From the NCBI GenBank assembly GCA_029449235.1, contig JANATG010000020.1, positions 1,027,649 through 1,091,648 on the forward strand: a stretch of DNA of 64,000 bases, written 5' to 3'. Each line of letters begins with the position of its first letter. The first letter of the stretch is position 1. The notes beneath the pieces were generated by a model, which ran no database searches, was not told the origin of the DNA, and saw only the letters and a program-made list of their open reading frames with translations. Origin of the DNA: Linnemannia schmuckeri. Lineage: Eukaryota > Mortierellomycota > Mortierellomycetes > Mortierellales > Mortierellaceae. Positions 45,571 through 54,583 of the stretch are shown one piece after another. The position numbers were made by a program, and so were the translations under genes.

Positions 45571-45669
45571 AGAACAAGTGGTTGATCAATTATAGTAAAG
45601 AAGAAACATCAAAAATAAAGGAAGGATCAGAAGTGAAAGGTACGCCCAAGCGGGGTACTGCAGGGAATC

Positions 45670-45683
45670 AGCAGCCTCACCAC
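45670..45683 (+). repeat. Target-site duplication of copy C, left copy
   Basis: AGCAGCCTCACCAC stands immediately before the T tract of copy C. The same 14 bases recur at 47216-47229, right after the element's 5' end. Confidence 0.92.
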
Positions 45684-47215
45684 TTTTTTTTTTTGTACAC
45701 ATTATTTTATTTCTCTGACAAACAGTACAAAGGAGGCATTTGGAAGTAAAGGGGACTACAGACCAAACTCTTCAGTACACCATCCGCCAGTCACAGTCCG
45801 ACCCGGAGCCTGGCTCTGCGCAACAATTGTCGCTGCTCTTCACAGCAAAAACGGAAGACAAAATAAAACTAGATACGAATGAAGGGGATTCTTCCCATCC
45901 TCTCCATCAATGACAACTTCCTCTTCCCAACAGACTATCCAACAGCCGCTCATCAGCTGTGCGTGGTTCCTTGGTCGCTCCAGGGCAGGTTCGATCCTTA
46001 TGTGTGGCTAGCGAAGCGCCACACGGGCAGAACCCATCACGCGTGATGTAACCGTATCCTCGACTCCAGTCACCTCGGGCGCCGGTGTATTTGGATGTTT
46101 TGTCCTTGGCAGAGATACCTTGCATCTGCTCCCACGCGATCGTCTGGAGCATCGTGGTTTCCAGATCAGTTCTGAGGCCTGCGTCTCCAGGTAGCCAATA
46201 AACTTGTGAAGGACCGTCTTGGCAATGGACCGTGGGGTTTGAAGGCCGAGGACCACTCAGTCAACATGCTCTTGGGGTGATTCCGCGAAGAAGGTCCGAA
46301 ACGTGCCACTTGGGGTTTTCATCACGATCGGGAGCAGGACTACCGCTGTGCACGGCTCGAGCTCCACCGATAGAAGAGAATCCCCGAATATGATCCGCAT
46401 CCGAGGGGGACTGCCAGTATATGGGTACTGGCCGTGGTGCTTGACGACCATTGTCAGTTGCTCGCTTGTGTTCACGCTTCCTGGCGGCATTGTAGCTATT
46501 TGTTGCCTGAACGCCCCATTCATCAATCTTGCCCATGGCCTCCTTCCATATCGCAGTGGTTGTCTCAACAGTAGAGGGGCATCTCCAGACGTGCTCATTG
46601 TCCTCCTCCTCCTGCTCACATTGTCGACACAGGCAGGTTGAGTACAAATCAGGCTTCCGAGCCTGCATGGAGTTCAATGTTGGCAACATTCCATGCAGCT
46701 TCTTGATATGATGTGTTCGTTGGTGGGAGTCCTTGCTGTTGCTGTAAGAAGGTGAAGACGGCGCGTCTGTCATGGACATGGGCCAAGGTCGAACTCCATT
46801 CCACATCGTCAATGTCCGAGATCGCCCTCTTGACCCGTCTTTGTGATATCCAGACTTGATGATGGCGGATTGTCGATTGTTGTTTAAGGAGCTGTCGTAG
46901 ATCGATTTCACAAGCCCGCCATTGCAATGTGCAAAGCTCGTGATGTCCGTCTGCTGAGTGAGATCCACCACCAAAGGCACCGTAACACTCTGTGCTGCCG
47001 CCTTTGCCGCCTGATCCGCTAGCTCATTTCCTTGAATGTTGTTGTGTCCCTTGATCCATACCACTTCGACTTCCCTGGCCGAGATTCCACAACCTGCCAT
47101 AATACCGCCCAGATACCGGCATAAGTGCTCCTGAATCGTTTCCTCGGTAAGGCATCTTGACGATTCTTCACCATATGATGATACTGTTCCACCACCGACT
47201 GGTTGTCCAGTTTGA
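45684..47215 (-). mobile_element. Poly(A)-tailed retroelement, copy C, 5'-truncated, with 14-bp target-site duplication
   Basis: The minus-strand element ends in an A11 tail (T tract 45684-45694) and starts abruptly at 47215 inside the RNase H domain (KLDNQSVV). It is flanked on both sides by AGCAGCCTCACCAC. A poly(A) tail, 5' truncation and a duplication of variable length are the standard marks of LINE-type insertion. It is close to identical to copy A along its length, differing by scattered substitutions and several single-base insertions or deletions. Confidence 0.9.
45869..47215 (-). pseudogene. Remnant of the RNase H retroelement ORF (copy C)
   Basis: It covers the second half of RNase H, both Cys/His motifs and the normal stop (45869-45871). 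Single-base losses or gains relative to copy A break the frame several times, for example near 47070, 46910, 46747, 46273, 46236 and 46145. The longest intact piece lies between 46261 and 47229. It cannot make a full protein. Confidence 0.8.
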
Positions 47216-47229
47216 AGCAGCCTCACCAC
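47216..47229 (+). repeat. Target-site duplication of copy C, right copy
   Basis: An exact repeat of the 14 bases at 45670-45683. The base before it differs between the two sites, so the duplication is 14 bp. Confidence 0.92.
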
Positions 47230-47242
47230 GGCAATTCTAGAA

Positions 47243-47244
<2 letters not shown>

Positions 47245-47275
<31 letters not shown>
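47245..47275 (+). repeat. A31 homopolymer
   Basis: A pure A run 16 bases downstream of the copy C insertion site. It could be the tail of an older plus-strand insertion, but no element body is recognisable before it. Confidence 0.85.
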
Positions 47276-47278
<3 letters not shown>

Positions 47279-47531
47279 GCGGCATCTCGAATTGGTGGCG
47301 TCTTTAAGAATAGTACAATCCTATAATTCCGGCAGTGTTCGAAGTCGCTGGCCTAGGGGTGGGTAAGCACACTTGGAGATGATCCAGCAACTCACGTGAT
47401 GAGCTCAGGGATGCTGCCTGGCCTGTACCGTCTAACTGCGGCTACACAGCACCAGGGATCTTCCTAACAACCGTAGGTATCCAGACGCCACCTGTCAGGA
47501 CCCGGATGAGGGGATGCAGGGAACTAGGCGT

Positions 47532-47567
47532 CTGGGAACCGGAGGCAAAGTACAGCAAGTGGAAGAT
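47532..47567 (+). repeat. 36-bp direct repeat, copy 1
   Basis: Identical to 47636-47671. The two copies begin 104 bases apart. Key bases are CTGGGAACCGGAGG at the left and AGTGGAAGAT at the right. Confidence 0.95.
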
Positions 47568-47635
47568 CTTTAATAAAGTGTGCTAATTTCTAGTTACTAA
47601 TGATAGGTGATAAAAAGAGGGGATAGGGGGCGTAC

Positions 47636-47671
47636 CTGGGAACCGGAGGCAAAGTACAGCAAGTGGAAGAT
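47636..47671 (+). repeat. 36-bp direct repeat, copy 2
   Basis: Exact second copy of the segment at 47532-47567, suggesting a tandem duplication or repeated regulatory unit inside the LTR-like region. Confidence 0.95.
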
Positions 47672-47819
47672 ACCTTGCTGTCTGCTCCGATCCAGGCCAA
47701 CTAATATAGGGTCAAGGGCACTCGGGTCTACGTCACCGCCTCTCTTGATCGCTGTTACTATTCTAGTTGGTGGCGCCAGAAGATAAGTCGCTAGTTTCTA
47801 ACAGCAGGTATGGGCTCTT

Positions 47820-47891
47820 TCCTTGGTAGTATAGTGGTGAGTATCTCCGCCTGTCACGCGGAAGACCGGGGTTCAATTCCCCGCCAAGGAG
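47820..47891 (+). tRNA. tRNA-Asp (GUC)
   Basis: The 72-nt sequence folds as a standard cloverleaf. The acceptor stem TCCTTGG/CCAAGGA has seven pairs with a G discriminator. The anticodon stem TCCGC/GCGGA carries loop CTGTCAC with anticodon GTC at 47853-47855. The T arm CGGGG/CCCCG has loop TTCAATT. The A box (TAGTATAGTGG) and B box (GGTTCAATTCC) needed by RNA polymerase III are in place, and a short T run follows at 47897-47900. There is no intron. The sequence closely resembles other eukaryotic tRNA-Asp genes. Confidence 0.97.
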
Positions 47892-48119
47892 CTTTCTTTT
47901 GCTGATGCTTTAATCTGTTTCTTTTGTTTTAGTTCCTGTCAATAGAAGGAACAGGGAAAGAGAGGGATCTTGTTTTTTCCCCTGCCTTCTTTCCTTTCAT
48001 TCACTTCTTCTTTCGTGTCTCCTGTCTCCATCACATTTTTTTTGCTCGTCAACGCTTGATCTCTTCACTCTCTCATTTATGTTCATATTCACTTCTCTTT
48101 GCTTGTTTCCAGACACATA

Positions 48120-49334
48120 ATGAACAAACCACTTTCACAGATTCTCCTCCCATCGCGGTTCCAAGTGATCACAAGTTCCCAGAATCAAGTAGTGCAACGG
48201 TTGGAGCGTCTGAGAAGGTCCAAGGTGGCACGTGAGGAAGAAGGGCATGTAGTCGTTCAGGGAATCAAGACGTTACAAGAACTCGGATCAAAGGGACATC
48301 ATCGCGTACGGACGATTGGAGTCACGTATGACAAGGAGAAAGGAACGATCCGGTCGCCGGCGTTGGATGTTGTTACTTCTGTTCAACAGGGAGAAGACAA
48401 CAGGGAGCAATTGAGTCGTGGTTCGTTGAAGGAGCAAGGGTTGGGGGTAGGAGGGAAGGCGTTCAAGGCGGATCAGTATATTGCTGTGTCACGAAAGTTG
48501 ACGACGCGCATTCTGGGTACGGATTCTCCAGCGGCGGAGCACGAGGTGTGGGCAGAGGTGGCGATCCCTGATCACAGCGCTTTATTCTCGACTAATCGTC
48601 ATTCGTCTTCCGCCACGGGCAGTAAGAGTAGTAGGGGCTCGACAGTCGAGAAGCTGCTGGTGTTTGACCAAGTCTCGGATCCAGGGAACATGGGATTGAT
48701 GATCCGGTCGGCAAAGGCGTTCTCGTGGAGTGCAGGTTGGCAGACACCAGGGACTGTGGATCCGTTCAACGACAAAGTGGTTCGAGCTTCCAGAGCACTC
48801 TGCCTGGATTTCCCAATGAAGGTTGGAGGACGGTGGACAGAATTGGAGACATTTTTGAAGAACAAAGAGATGGTACCGTTGGTTGCGGATATGGTTCCTG
48901 GTTGGATCTCGCAACAAGAAGGAGGAGCAAGGGAGTCGATGTCAACATCAACAACCCTGGCAGCGGTTGACCCATACAGACTTTTGTGGTGGAATTGGCC
49001 GAGTTCACTATCAAGAAGTAAGATTCCCGAGAAGATAGCCCTGATTATGAGTTCTGAGCATCATGGTGTAGATGGACGAGGTAGTGCGGGCGAAAGCAAT
49101 GTTGAGAAGAAAAGGGAGAAAGACGAGGATCGGGTGGCCAAGAAGCGGTTGTTGGGTCGTGCTATTCGAGTTTCGATTCCCATGAACCCTGCGGTTGAGT
49201 CGATGAATGTTGCTGCAGCTGCGACGGCCATGATGTGGGAGCTCAACCGTGTGCTGGACAGTCAAGGCAAGAGCAAATCTTCTTTTACGAGGGAAGAAAG
49301 TATGGATCTGCAGATCTTTGATAGGGATGCCTAG
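48120..49334 (+). CDS. SpoU/TrmH-family RNA 2'-O-methyltransferase, probably mitochondrial rRNA (MRM3-like)
   Basis: A single exon of 404 residues starts at the ATG at 48120 (MNKPLSQILLPSRFQVITSS); the in-frame codon at 48099 is TTG. The N-terminal part (VVVQGIKTLQEL) resembles the RNA-binding substrate domain of SpoU enzymes. The three knotted-methyltransferase motifs are visible: LLVFDQVSDPGNMGLMIRSA, then ALIMSSEHHGV, then RVSIPMNPAVESMNVAAAA. These bind S-adenosylmethionine and the target ribose. A Ser-rich insert precedes motif 1, and a charged insert separates motifs 2 and 3. The basic N-terminus is compatible with mitochondrial import, which together with the length suggests an MRM3/RNMTL1-type enzyme. 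The target nucleotide is not determined. Confidence 0.85.
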   Translation: MNKPLSQILLPSRFQVITSSQNQVVQRLERLRRSKVAREEEGHVVVQGIKTLQELGSKGHHRVRTIGVTYDKEKGTIRSPALDVVTSVQQGEDNREQLSRGSLKEQGLGVGGKAFKADQYIAVSRKLTTRILGTDSPAAEHEVWAEVAIPDHSALFSTNRHSSSATGSKSSRGSTVEKLLVFDQVSDPGNMGLMIRSAKAFSWSAGWQTPGTVDPFNDKVVRASRALCLDFPMKVGGRWTELETFLKNKEMVPLVADMVPGWISQQEGGARESMSTSTTLAAVDPYRLLWWNWPSSLSRSKIPEKIALIMSSEHHGVDGRGSAGESNVEKKREKDEDRVAKKRLLGRAIRVSIPMNPAVESMNVAAAATAMMWELNRVLDSQGKSKSSFTREESMDLQIFDRDA

Positions 49335-50230
49335 GGTTCTCCTTCCTAGGCAATAAACGTAATCGACCAATTAACGAGGAGGAGCGTAGCGTTTCTTGTA
49401 AAGCGATGGTCTGGATCATGACCATTCGGCTTTATTTTTTGTTTGTACAAAAACACTCAGTCAAAGAGAAAAAGGGGGAAAGAGAAAAGGGGGAAAGAAA
49501 GGGTGACGATACGCAAAAAAAGGCGAAGACATAAGAACTTGCAGATTGTTGGCAGGTTGAATAAAGCGTGCACTTGGCGCAGCTCGCCTCTTTTTTTTCT
49601 TCGAACTTTCTTTTCTTTCCTTCTCCTTTCCATCGTCACCCCACTTCCTCACCGATATTCAGGCACAATCTACTTTTGAATCACTCACTTTCCTTCCCAT
49701 TCGTCAGTGCTCACCATCGCAGCAACAACCACAGCGACAAATATAAATAGCCACACAAACACAGCTAACGCCTTCACCTCGAAGACCCTACGACAGTCTT
49801 TGACTTTCTTTCTTTTTCGCAGAGGCAACTCTTTAAACAAAATCAAGCCAAGTGGCGCGTATGCTACAGCGTTTACTTTTCACTCCATTCAATTACAGAC
49901 ATGGGATTAGTATGTTTGTTTACCTTTGTCAAGCAGGTCAGCTACGATTTGCCTAGCACTGTCAGATACATCGACAATCTCAGTAATCTACCCAAAGAAC
50001 TCAGCTAACTAGTTATTTATTGTATAATCAATGATGAGTGTTTTTTAGCAACAATGGGTTTTCAGGCTGTGCGTTTACCAGTATAAGCCTAAAACATGGC
50101 ACCTAAAATCTAGTAAATAAACTGCATCCACATAATAGCAATGTTGCTAACAAAAACATACTTGAGGTTACGATATTAGTTTATTGCTATATGCGGGACT
50201 GAGTGAAAAGTTGGAGTTGAGCATACCGAA
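49335..50230. other. Region between the convergent methyltransferase and deubiquitinase genes
   Basis: This 0.9 kb holds the 3' ends of two convergent genes, but it also contains what looks like a separate CT-rich leader (49590-49890) followed by a short ORF at 49901. Nothing else is recognisable. Confidence 0.5.
49901..50008 (+). CDS. Short ORF of 35 residues (doubtful)
   Basis: The ATG at 49901 follows a CT/CAA-rich stretch that resembles a fungal 5' leader. The peptide MGLVCLFTFVKQVSYDLPST and the rest is open for 35 codons. The fourth codon is also a splice-donor-like GTATGT, so this could be the first exon of a broken or undetected gene. No family is recognised and no further exon was found before the deubiquitinase gene. 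Confidence 0.2.
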   Translation: MGLVCLFTFVKQVSYDLPSTVRYIDNLSNLPKELS

Positions 50231-53200
50231 TTACAGGTTTGAGATGGTCCTGGTGAGAGGCGCGTGTGCCCTACTACTCTGCAGGCCTGACTTTCTAAAA
50301 AACAGCATGTATGGGGTCTCTGTCCGACTGTTGGCCAGAGTCTGTTGCATCGTTTCAAAACTGGACACCGTAACGCTGGTGTCGTTGTACAGTAACCACG
50401 TTGATTCTGCCGCCGCCTCTGAAGGCCTGGATGAAGAAGAGGCGCCATCGGAGTTAGTGCTTGTAGAGGAACCGCAGTCCTTGGCATAGGTGTAATAGTG
50501 TCCATGGTTGGCTGATTGTCCCGTGTGGATGACGACGGCGTAGAGCTCGTACCCTTGAAGGTCATGTCCGTCCTGAACCTTGAGCTGAATCGACTCTGCC
50601 AGGCGGATCTAGAAAAGAGGGCAGCGATATATTAGTCAGGCGCCATTCAAAAGTCTGAAGCCAGGAGGGGCCCAAGACTTTATGAGATAGACTACGGTCT
50701 TACTGGGGTGTTAATTTTGATCCGCCGGGATCTTTGAACATCGAACCGGAAACGATTCAATGAAATGATGAGGCTTATGGGAAGCGAGGCCAGCATTGTG
50801 TACTATGTGCAAAAAAAAAAAACGTAGAGGTTGAATCGGAGTTGGTGGTATAATACTTTGGTGGCGTTTTGTGTTTGGTGTCGAATACTTACTCTTGTGG
50901 CGGCTCGCAGTGCATGACACTTATCACAGTAGTACATGTTGTTGTTCTGTTCATTAAGCTCCTCAACTGAAGGAAAAACATCCACCACAGACTGCAGATC
51001 CAGAGATGAATCTATCGAGCACATAGGATAGGTCAGCCATCGAGCGTGTCAACTTTGTAAGTGAGAATTTCGGCCCCCCATGAGATTGAAAGTCAATCCG
51101 CTGAAAAGCCGAGTGATGTGCCTTACCAGTAGCAGGTAGAGGAATGGCCAAGTCATAGAACCCTTCCTTGTTTGACGAGACTGTCCCGCAGACACTGCAC
51201 TTGATCTGATTCACAACTGTGCCATGGAACGAAGAGAGCGTCTGTTTCGACGCAGGATCCTCGTCCTCCATCAAACTGAACAGGATTCTATAGAGACAAG
51301 AGAAAAGGGGCCGTGTAAACTGATGGTTAGCTGCGACGAACTTTTGAGAAGTTGCTGAGTGGGTGTGAAGCGAATAAATCAGAAAGTTACTTTGTGAACT
51401 CCGCGGCATCCTGTTGGTGTCCATCATTGAGCCAGTCTGGCAGTGCCTTGTAAAGTGTTAAGGGCGTGTAAATTGAAAGACGAGACGTGGCCATTCCTGT
51501 AAACGTCTCGCGCAGACGAGCCGTCAGTGCCTTGCCTGGTGGGACCCTACAGTGAAGGAACTCAGAAGACAGTTAGCAGAGTTTTTAGGTCGCATCGAAG
51601 TCATACATGATTTAGGTCTCCTTAGAGCCTTATAAACATACTTCGCGGTGTCGTTCAGGATAGCCCTTGAAAAGTCACCGGAGCAGAACAGGGCTCTGAG
51701 AGCACTGTTCATAAAGCAAGAATTGCCCAAGTTAACTAGTCCCACTTTTCCCAACGGTTGAACAAGAGCAGCCTTCCTCCTCAGTCCTGCCGAGGTGTCT
51801 AGTTACATTTGGAAGATATGTTGTGTCAGACAGAGTCTAATATCACATTTGGTAGCGTAAAAACAAGGTAACTCCGAATAACAACCTACTTTGAATGTGA
51901 AGTCCCTTTTTCCACGAGCTTTCCTGCATGGTACGCAACGCTTCGGCTTTCGAAACTATGGGCTAAACGTGGGTTATGATTGAAGTTAGAGTTACATCCA
52001 TGCGTGTCGAAAAGTTGCTGAACACTTCATGTTGTTGACATTGTACACACGTACCAGATCCAATGCCATCCGTGCTTTCTGAACTTTGGTCCCGATATCG
52101 TCAACATCGCCAAAATGAATAACCAGAGTCTGCGCCAGACTGCACACCTCAGTGGCAAACTCACAGTCCTCCTATAAGATCGACAACAAGAAATTACCAG
52201 GCGATCATGAATTACATACATCCTTCTTAACAAAAGTGTTCTATAACCATAAGGAAGAAGCAAGAGACTTACTGGTGTTTTACGGCATGGAACGACAAGA
52301 GGGATCAGTCCTTGAGAGATGTTTTTGAACAGGACGTCCGAGTGGTGGTATCCGAGAAGAATGAGCCTCAACACAGGTAATGCGTCATTTCTCCGCTCCT
52401 TAAATGCGAGCTGTCTTGCGACTACAGTTTTAGTGAACAGAGAATAGACAGGATATGTGAGCAACAAGCTGCTACATTGAGAGACAAAAAGACGAGGAAG
52501 CATCAGTGTCTGCACCGCGCCTTACTCTTGTATGCATTCTTGTCTGCAAGTTCGCGAAGAATCATGAATTCTCCTTGTGACGCGAGACTCTCCATGAGTG
52601 ACACGATCCAAACGCCTTTGGTTAAACAAAGAAGAGAATCCAAAAAGTTAACTGGCGGTCATGCAATCAGTCAAAAGTAATGCTTGCCAAGAAGAAGTTC
52701 AGCCTCGCAGTTCACAATTACCTGTTCCTGGCATGTCTGTCGTCACAAGCCAGTCAATAAGACGCTGGATTGGGAGTTGAAGCCTCCACAGGGCAGAACG
52801 ATCCATGCCCTGGATGAATGGCTCAACGTCTACATTATGCAGGAGTGAAAATCAACCGCTGTTTACTTAGACAATCGATTACAAGGGAAGCAAGTAGTCT
52901 CTACTGAACAAGCAAAGATATTTCCAGACTTACATGATGTAAAGTTGGCTGGCACGGCTCCCACAAGGCGCCCAATGGCGAGAGGGCATTCCATTTGTGT
53001 GTCCGAAAGGTAGAAAAGTAGGTGAGGCAAAGTCAACACAACGTTGTCAGGCCTGGCATTGGACAGTAATATAAGCAGTGTTAGAAACAATGTCTGCGCT
53101 CTCCTATAGAAAGCACAGATTCATGGACATGCCGCTGGCGTACCTGTCATCCCAGCATTGCCGCAAGAGCAGGGTCGCATTTTTTGTTGACTGTTGGCAG

Positions 53201-54282
53201 GCTTCCTGACTTGGTCCTGAGGCGACTGGCGAGCTTGCGATATGGTCCACCAAAAACTAGCATCGACACAAGATTGTAGTGAGTCGTCAAGAGCTTTATT
53301 GAATGTGCGTAAACAATTACTAGATTGCTCGTAGAATCAACGTTTACCTGTATGTAGTTGCTCACTACCAAGGGCCGGCTTGCAGGAAGATTGACAAACA
53401 TGACAATGAAGATACCCTGCAGCACACAGAGGCAGGTCGTGTTAGCTGTTAGCAACAATAGTCTACCCCAATCGTTCTTGCTCACAGGCAGATGGAGGGC
53501 CAATGAGGAATGCTCACCTGGAGAGTGTAGTCTAAGGGTGGTTGGACGCCGATACATTTTTTTTCTACAAAAGTGTGCAGAACCGTCATGTCCCGCTCCA
53601 GTTCCAGTTTATCATCCTCTGTCAGCGCAGTTGCTATTAAACAATTTTAGATCAGTTGATCGTCAGTCGAATTCATATTTTCCCTCCATATGGTTGCGCA
53701 TGAGGGAGATACGTAATTAAGGAAGAGGTCTTGATTACCTTCTTTCCGGCGGGCGACCTGAACCATGAACATGATATTCCTGACATAGTCCATATTCTAT
53801 GACACCAAGAAGAGATACAGTGTGTTAATGAGGGTGTGTTCCTATTCCATTTGTCTCCTACTCTTTCTTCCACATGTCTGGCATTGAACTAAAAGCGCCA
53901 ACGTACGGTGACTGTGCTGGAGACTTTGTTGTGGAACCAGTCCGTGTGCAAGACAGCCCAGAAGAGGTCACGGTGAGCATTGCTGACAGCCTCGAGGATC
54001 CTGTCTCCTGTCCAGTCGTCAAGGAGAGTCCTATTCTATGTACCATATAGTCTTGGTGAGTTAATTAGGATGGGTATCAATGTCTATCATCCAGCAACAG
54101 CAGCAATTGAAAGGTATAACTACCGAAGCGGTCTTCAGCTCGAGGCCGAGGTCGAGGAGGAGGGAGGCGTCGGGCTTTGAGAGGGTTGAGACACCTCTAG
54201 TGAGGAGGGTGTTGATGGCTCTTTTCTTGTCGTTGTCTAGCAGGTGTAGTGCAGCGAGCACCTTCCTGATGACCGTCTCCAT
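50231..54282 (-). CDS. USP35/38-type ubiquitin-specific protease
   Basis: Eighteen phase-matched exons: 54282-54124, 54035-53907, 53796-53739, 53633-53518, 53416-53348, 53256-53144, 53052-52934, 52829-52722, 52615-52526, 52421-52273, 52171-52055, 51962-51890, 51798-51642, 51546-51391, 51287-51127, 51011-50893, 50802-50704 and 50608-50231; 789 residues. Residues 1 to about 430 are helical, armadillo-like sequence. The protease domain begins with GLVNLGNSCFMNSALRALF (nucleophile near Cys461). It continues with HQQDAAEF, two CxxC pairs (KCSVC, YCDKC) and the His box VVIHTGQSANHGHYYTYAKD, ending with LLYNDTSV. A helical N-terminus plus a C-terminal USP domain matches USP35/USP38. The enzyme removes ubiquitin; the substrate is unknown. 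All catalytic elements are intact. Confidence 0.9.
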
Positions 54283-54583
54283 TGCGAGTTTTGTTCCCTG
54301 TTGTTCTGAATGTGTGTGAAAAGCGTGTATATATATGTGTGTGGTCAAAAGAAGAAACAAAAGTGAGCCGAACCAATTCGCCGCCCAAAAATATAAAATG
54401 CAGCGAGTGGCTTTTCGGGACTCGAAAGGAGCGAACAAAAAAAGGTTTAAAGAAACGCGTCGTATGATCGCTCTTTCTTTACTTTCGCAACTACTCTCCT
54501 TGCACACTCATTTAACAAGACTTGTTCATCCACCCACACAAGCACAACAGCAACATCCAAAGAGAACACATTTCGCTTTGTCA
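54283..54583. promoter_or_regulatory. Shared divergent promoter of the USP gene and RAD17
   Basis: Only 301 bases separate the two start codons, so the genes probably share regulatory sequence. A TATATATA stretch near 54330-54338 lies close to the USP side. The RAD17 side is CA-rich, like other leaders in this window. Confidence 0.6.

Larger units (their letters stand above)
42510..45590 (-). mobile_element. Poly(A)-tailed retroelement, copy B (longest copy)
   Basis: The tail is the T tract at 42510-42526; the 3' end ...ATAAAATTGCGTACG is homologous to copy A. The 5' limit near 45590 is approximate and lies just beyond a GAA/TTC repeat. It is collinear with A over its whole length but visibly more diverged from A than C is. 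It extends about 700 bases further 5' than A, into a Ser/Pro/Leu-rich coding stretch. No target-site duplication could be recognised. Confidence 0.75.
47493..47777 (+). repeat. LTR-like sequence with possible primer-binding site
   Basis: The stretch begins TGTCAGGACCC, contains an AATAAA near 47571 and includes a duplicated 36-base segment. It is followed by TGGTGGCGCC (47768-47777), which would pair with a tRNA 3' end GGCGCC-A-CCA as an LTR-element primer site. No internal region, no second LTR and no clear 5-bp duplication were found. If real, it is a degraded Ty3-type fragment 43 bases from the tRNA gene. An unrelated repeat is also possible. Confidence 0.3.

Noticed and set aside
44813..45589. 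258-codon Leu-rich minus-strand frame
   Set aside because: Alternative frame of the copy B Ser/Pro region created by the TTC repeat; it starts with TTG and has no domain.
48099..48119. Upstream extension of the SpoU methyltransferase
   Set aside because: The codon at 48099 is TTG; the first ATG is at 48120.
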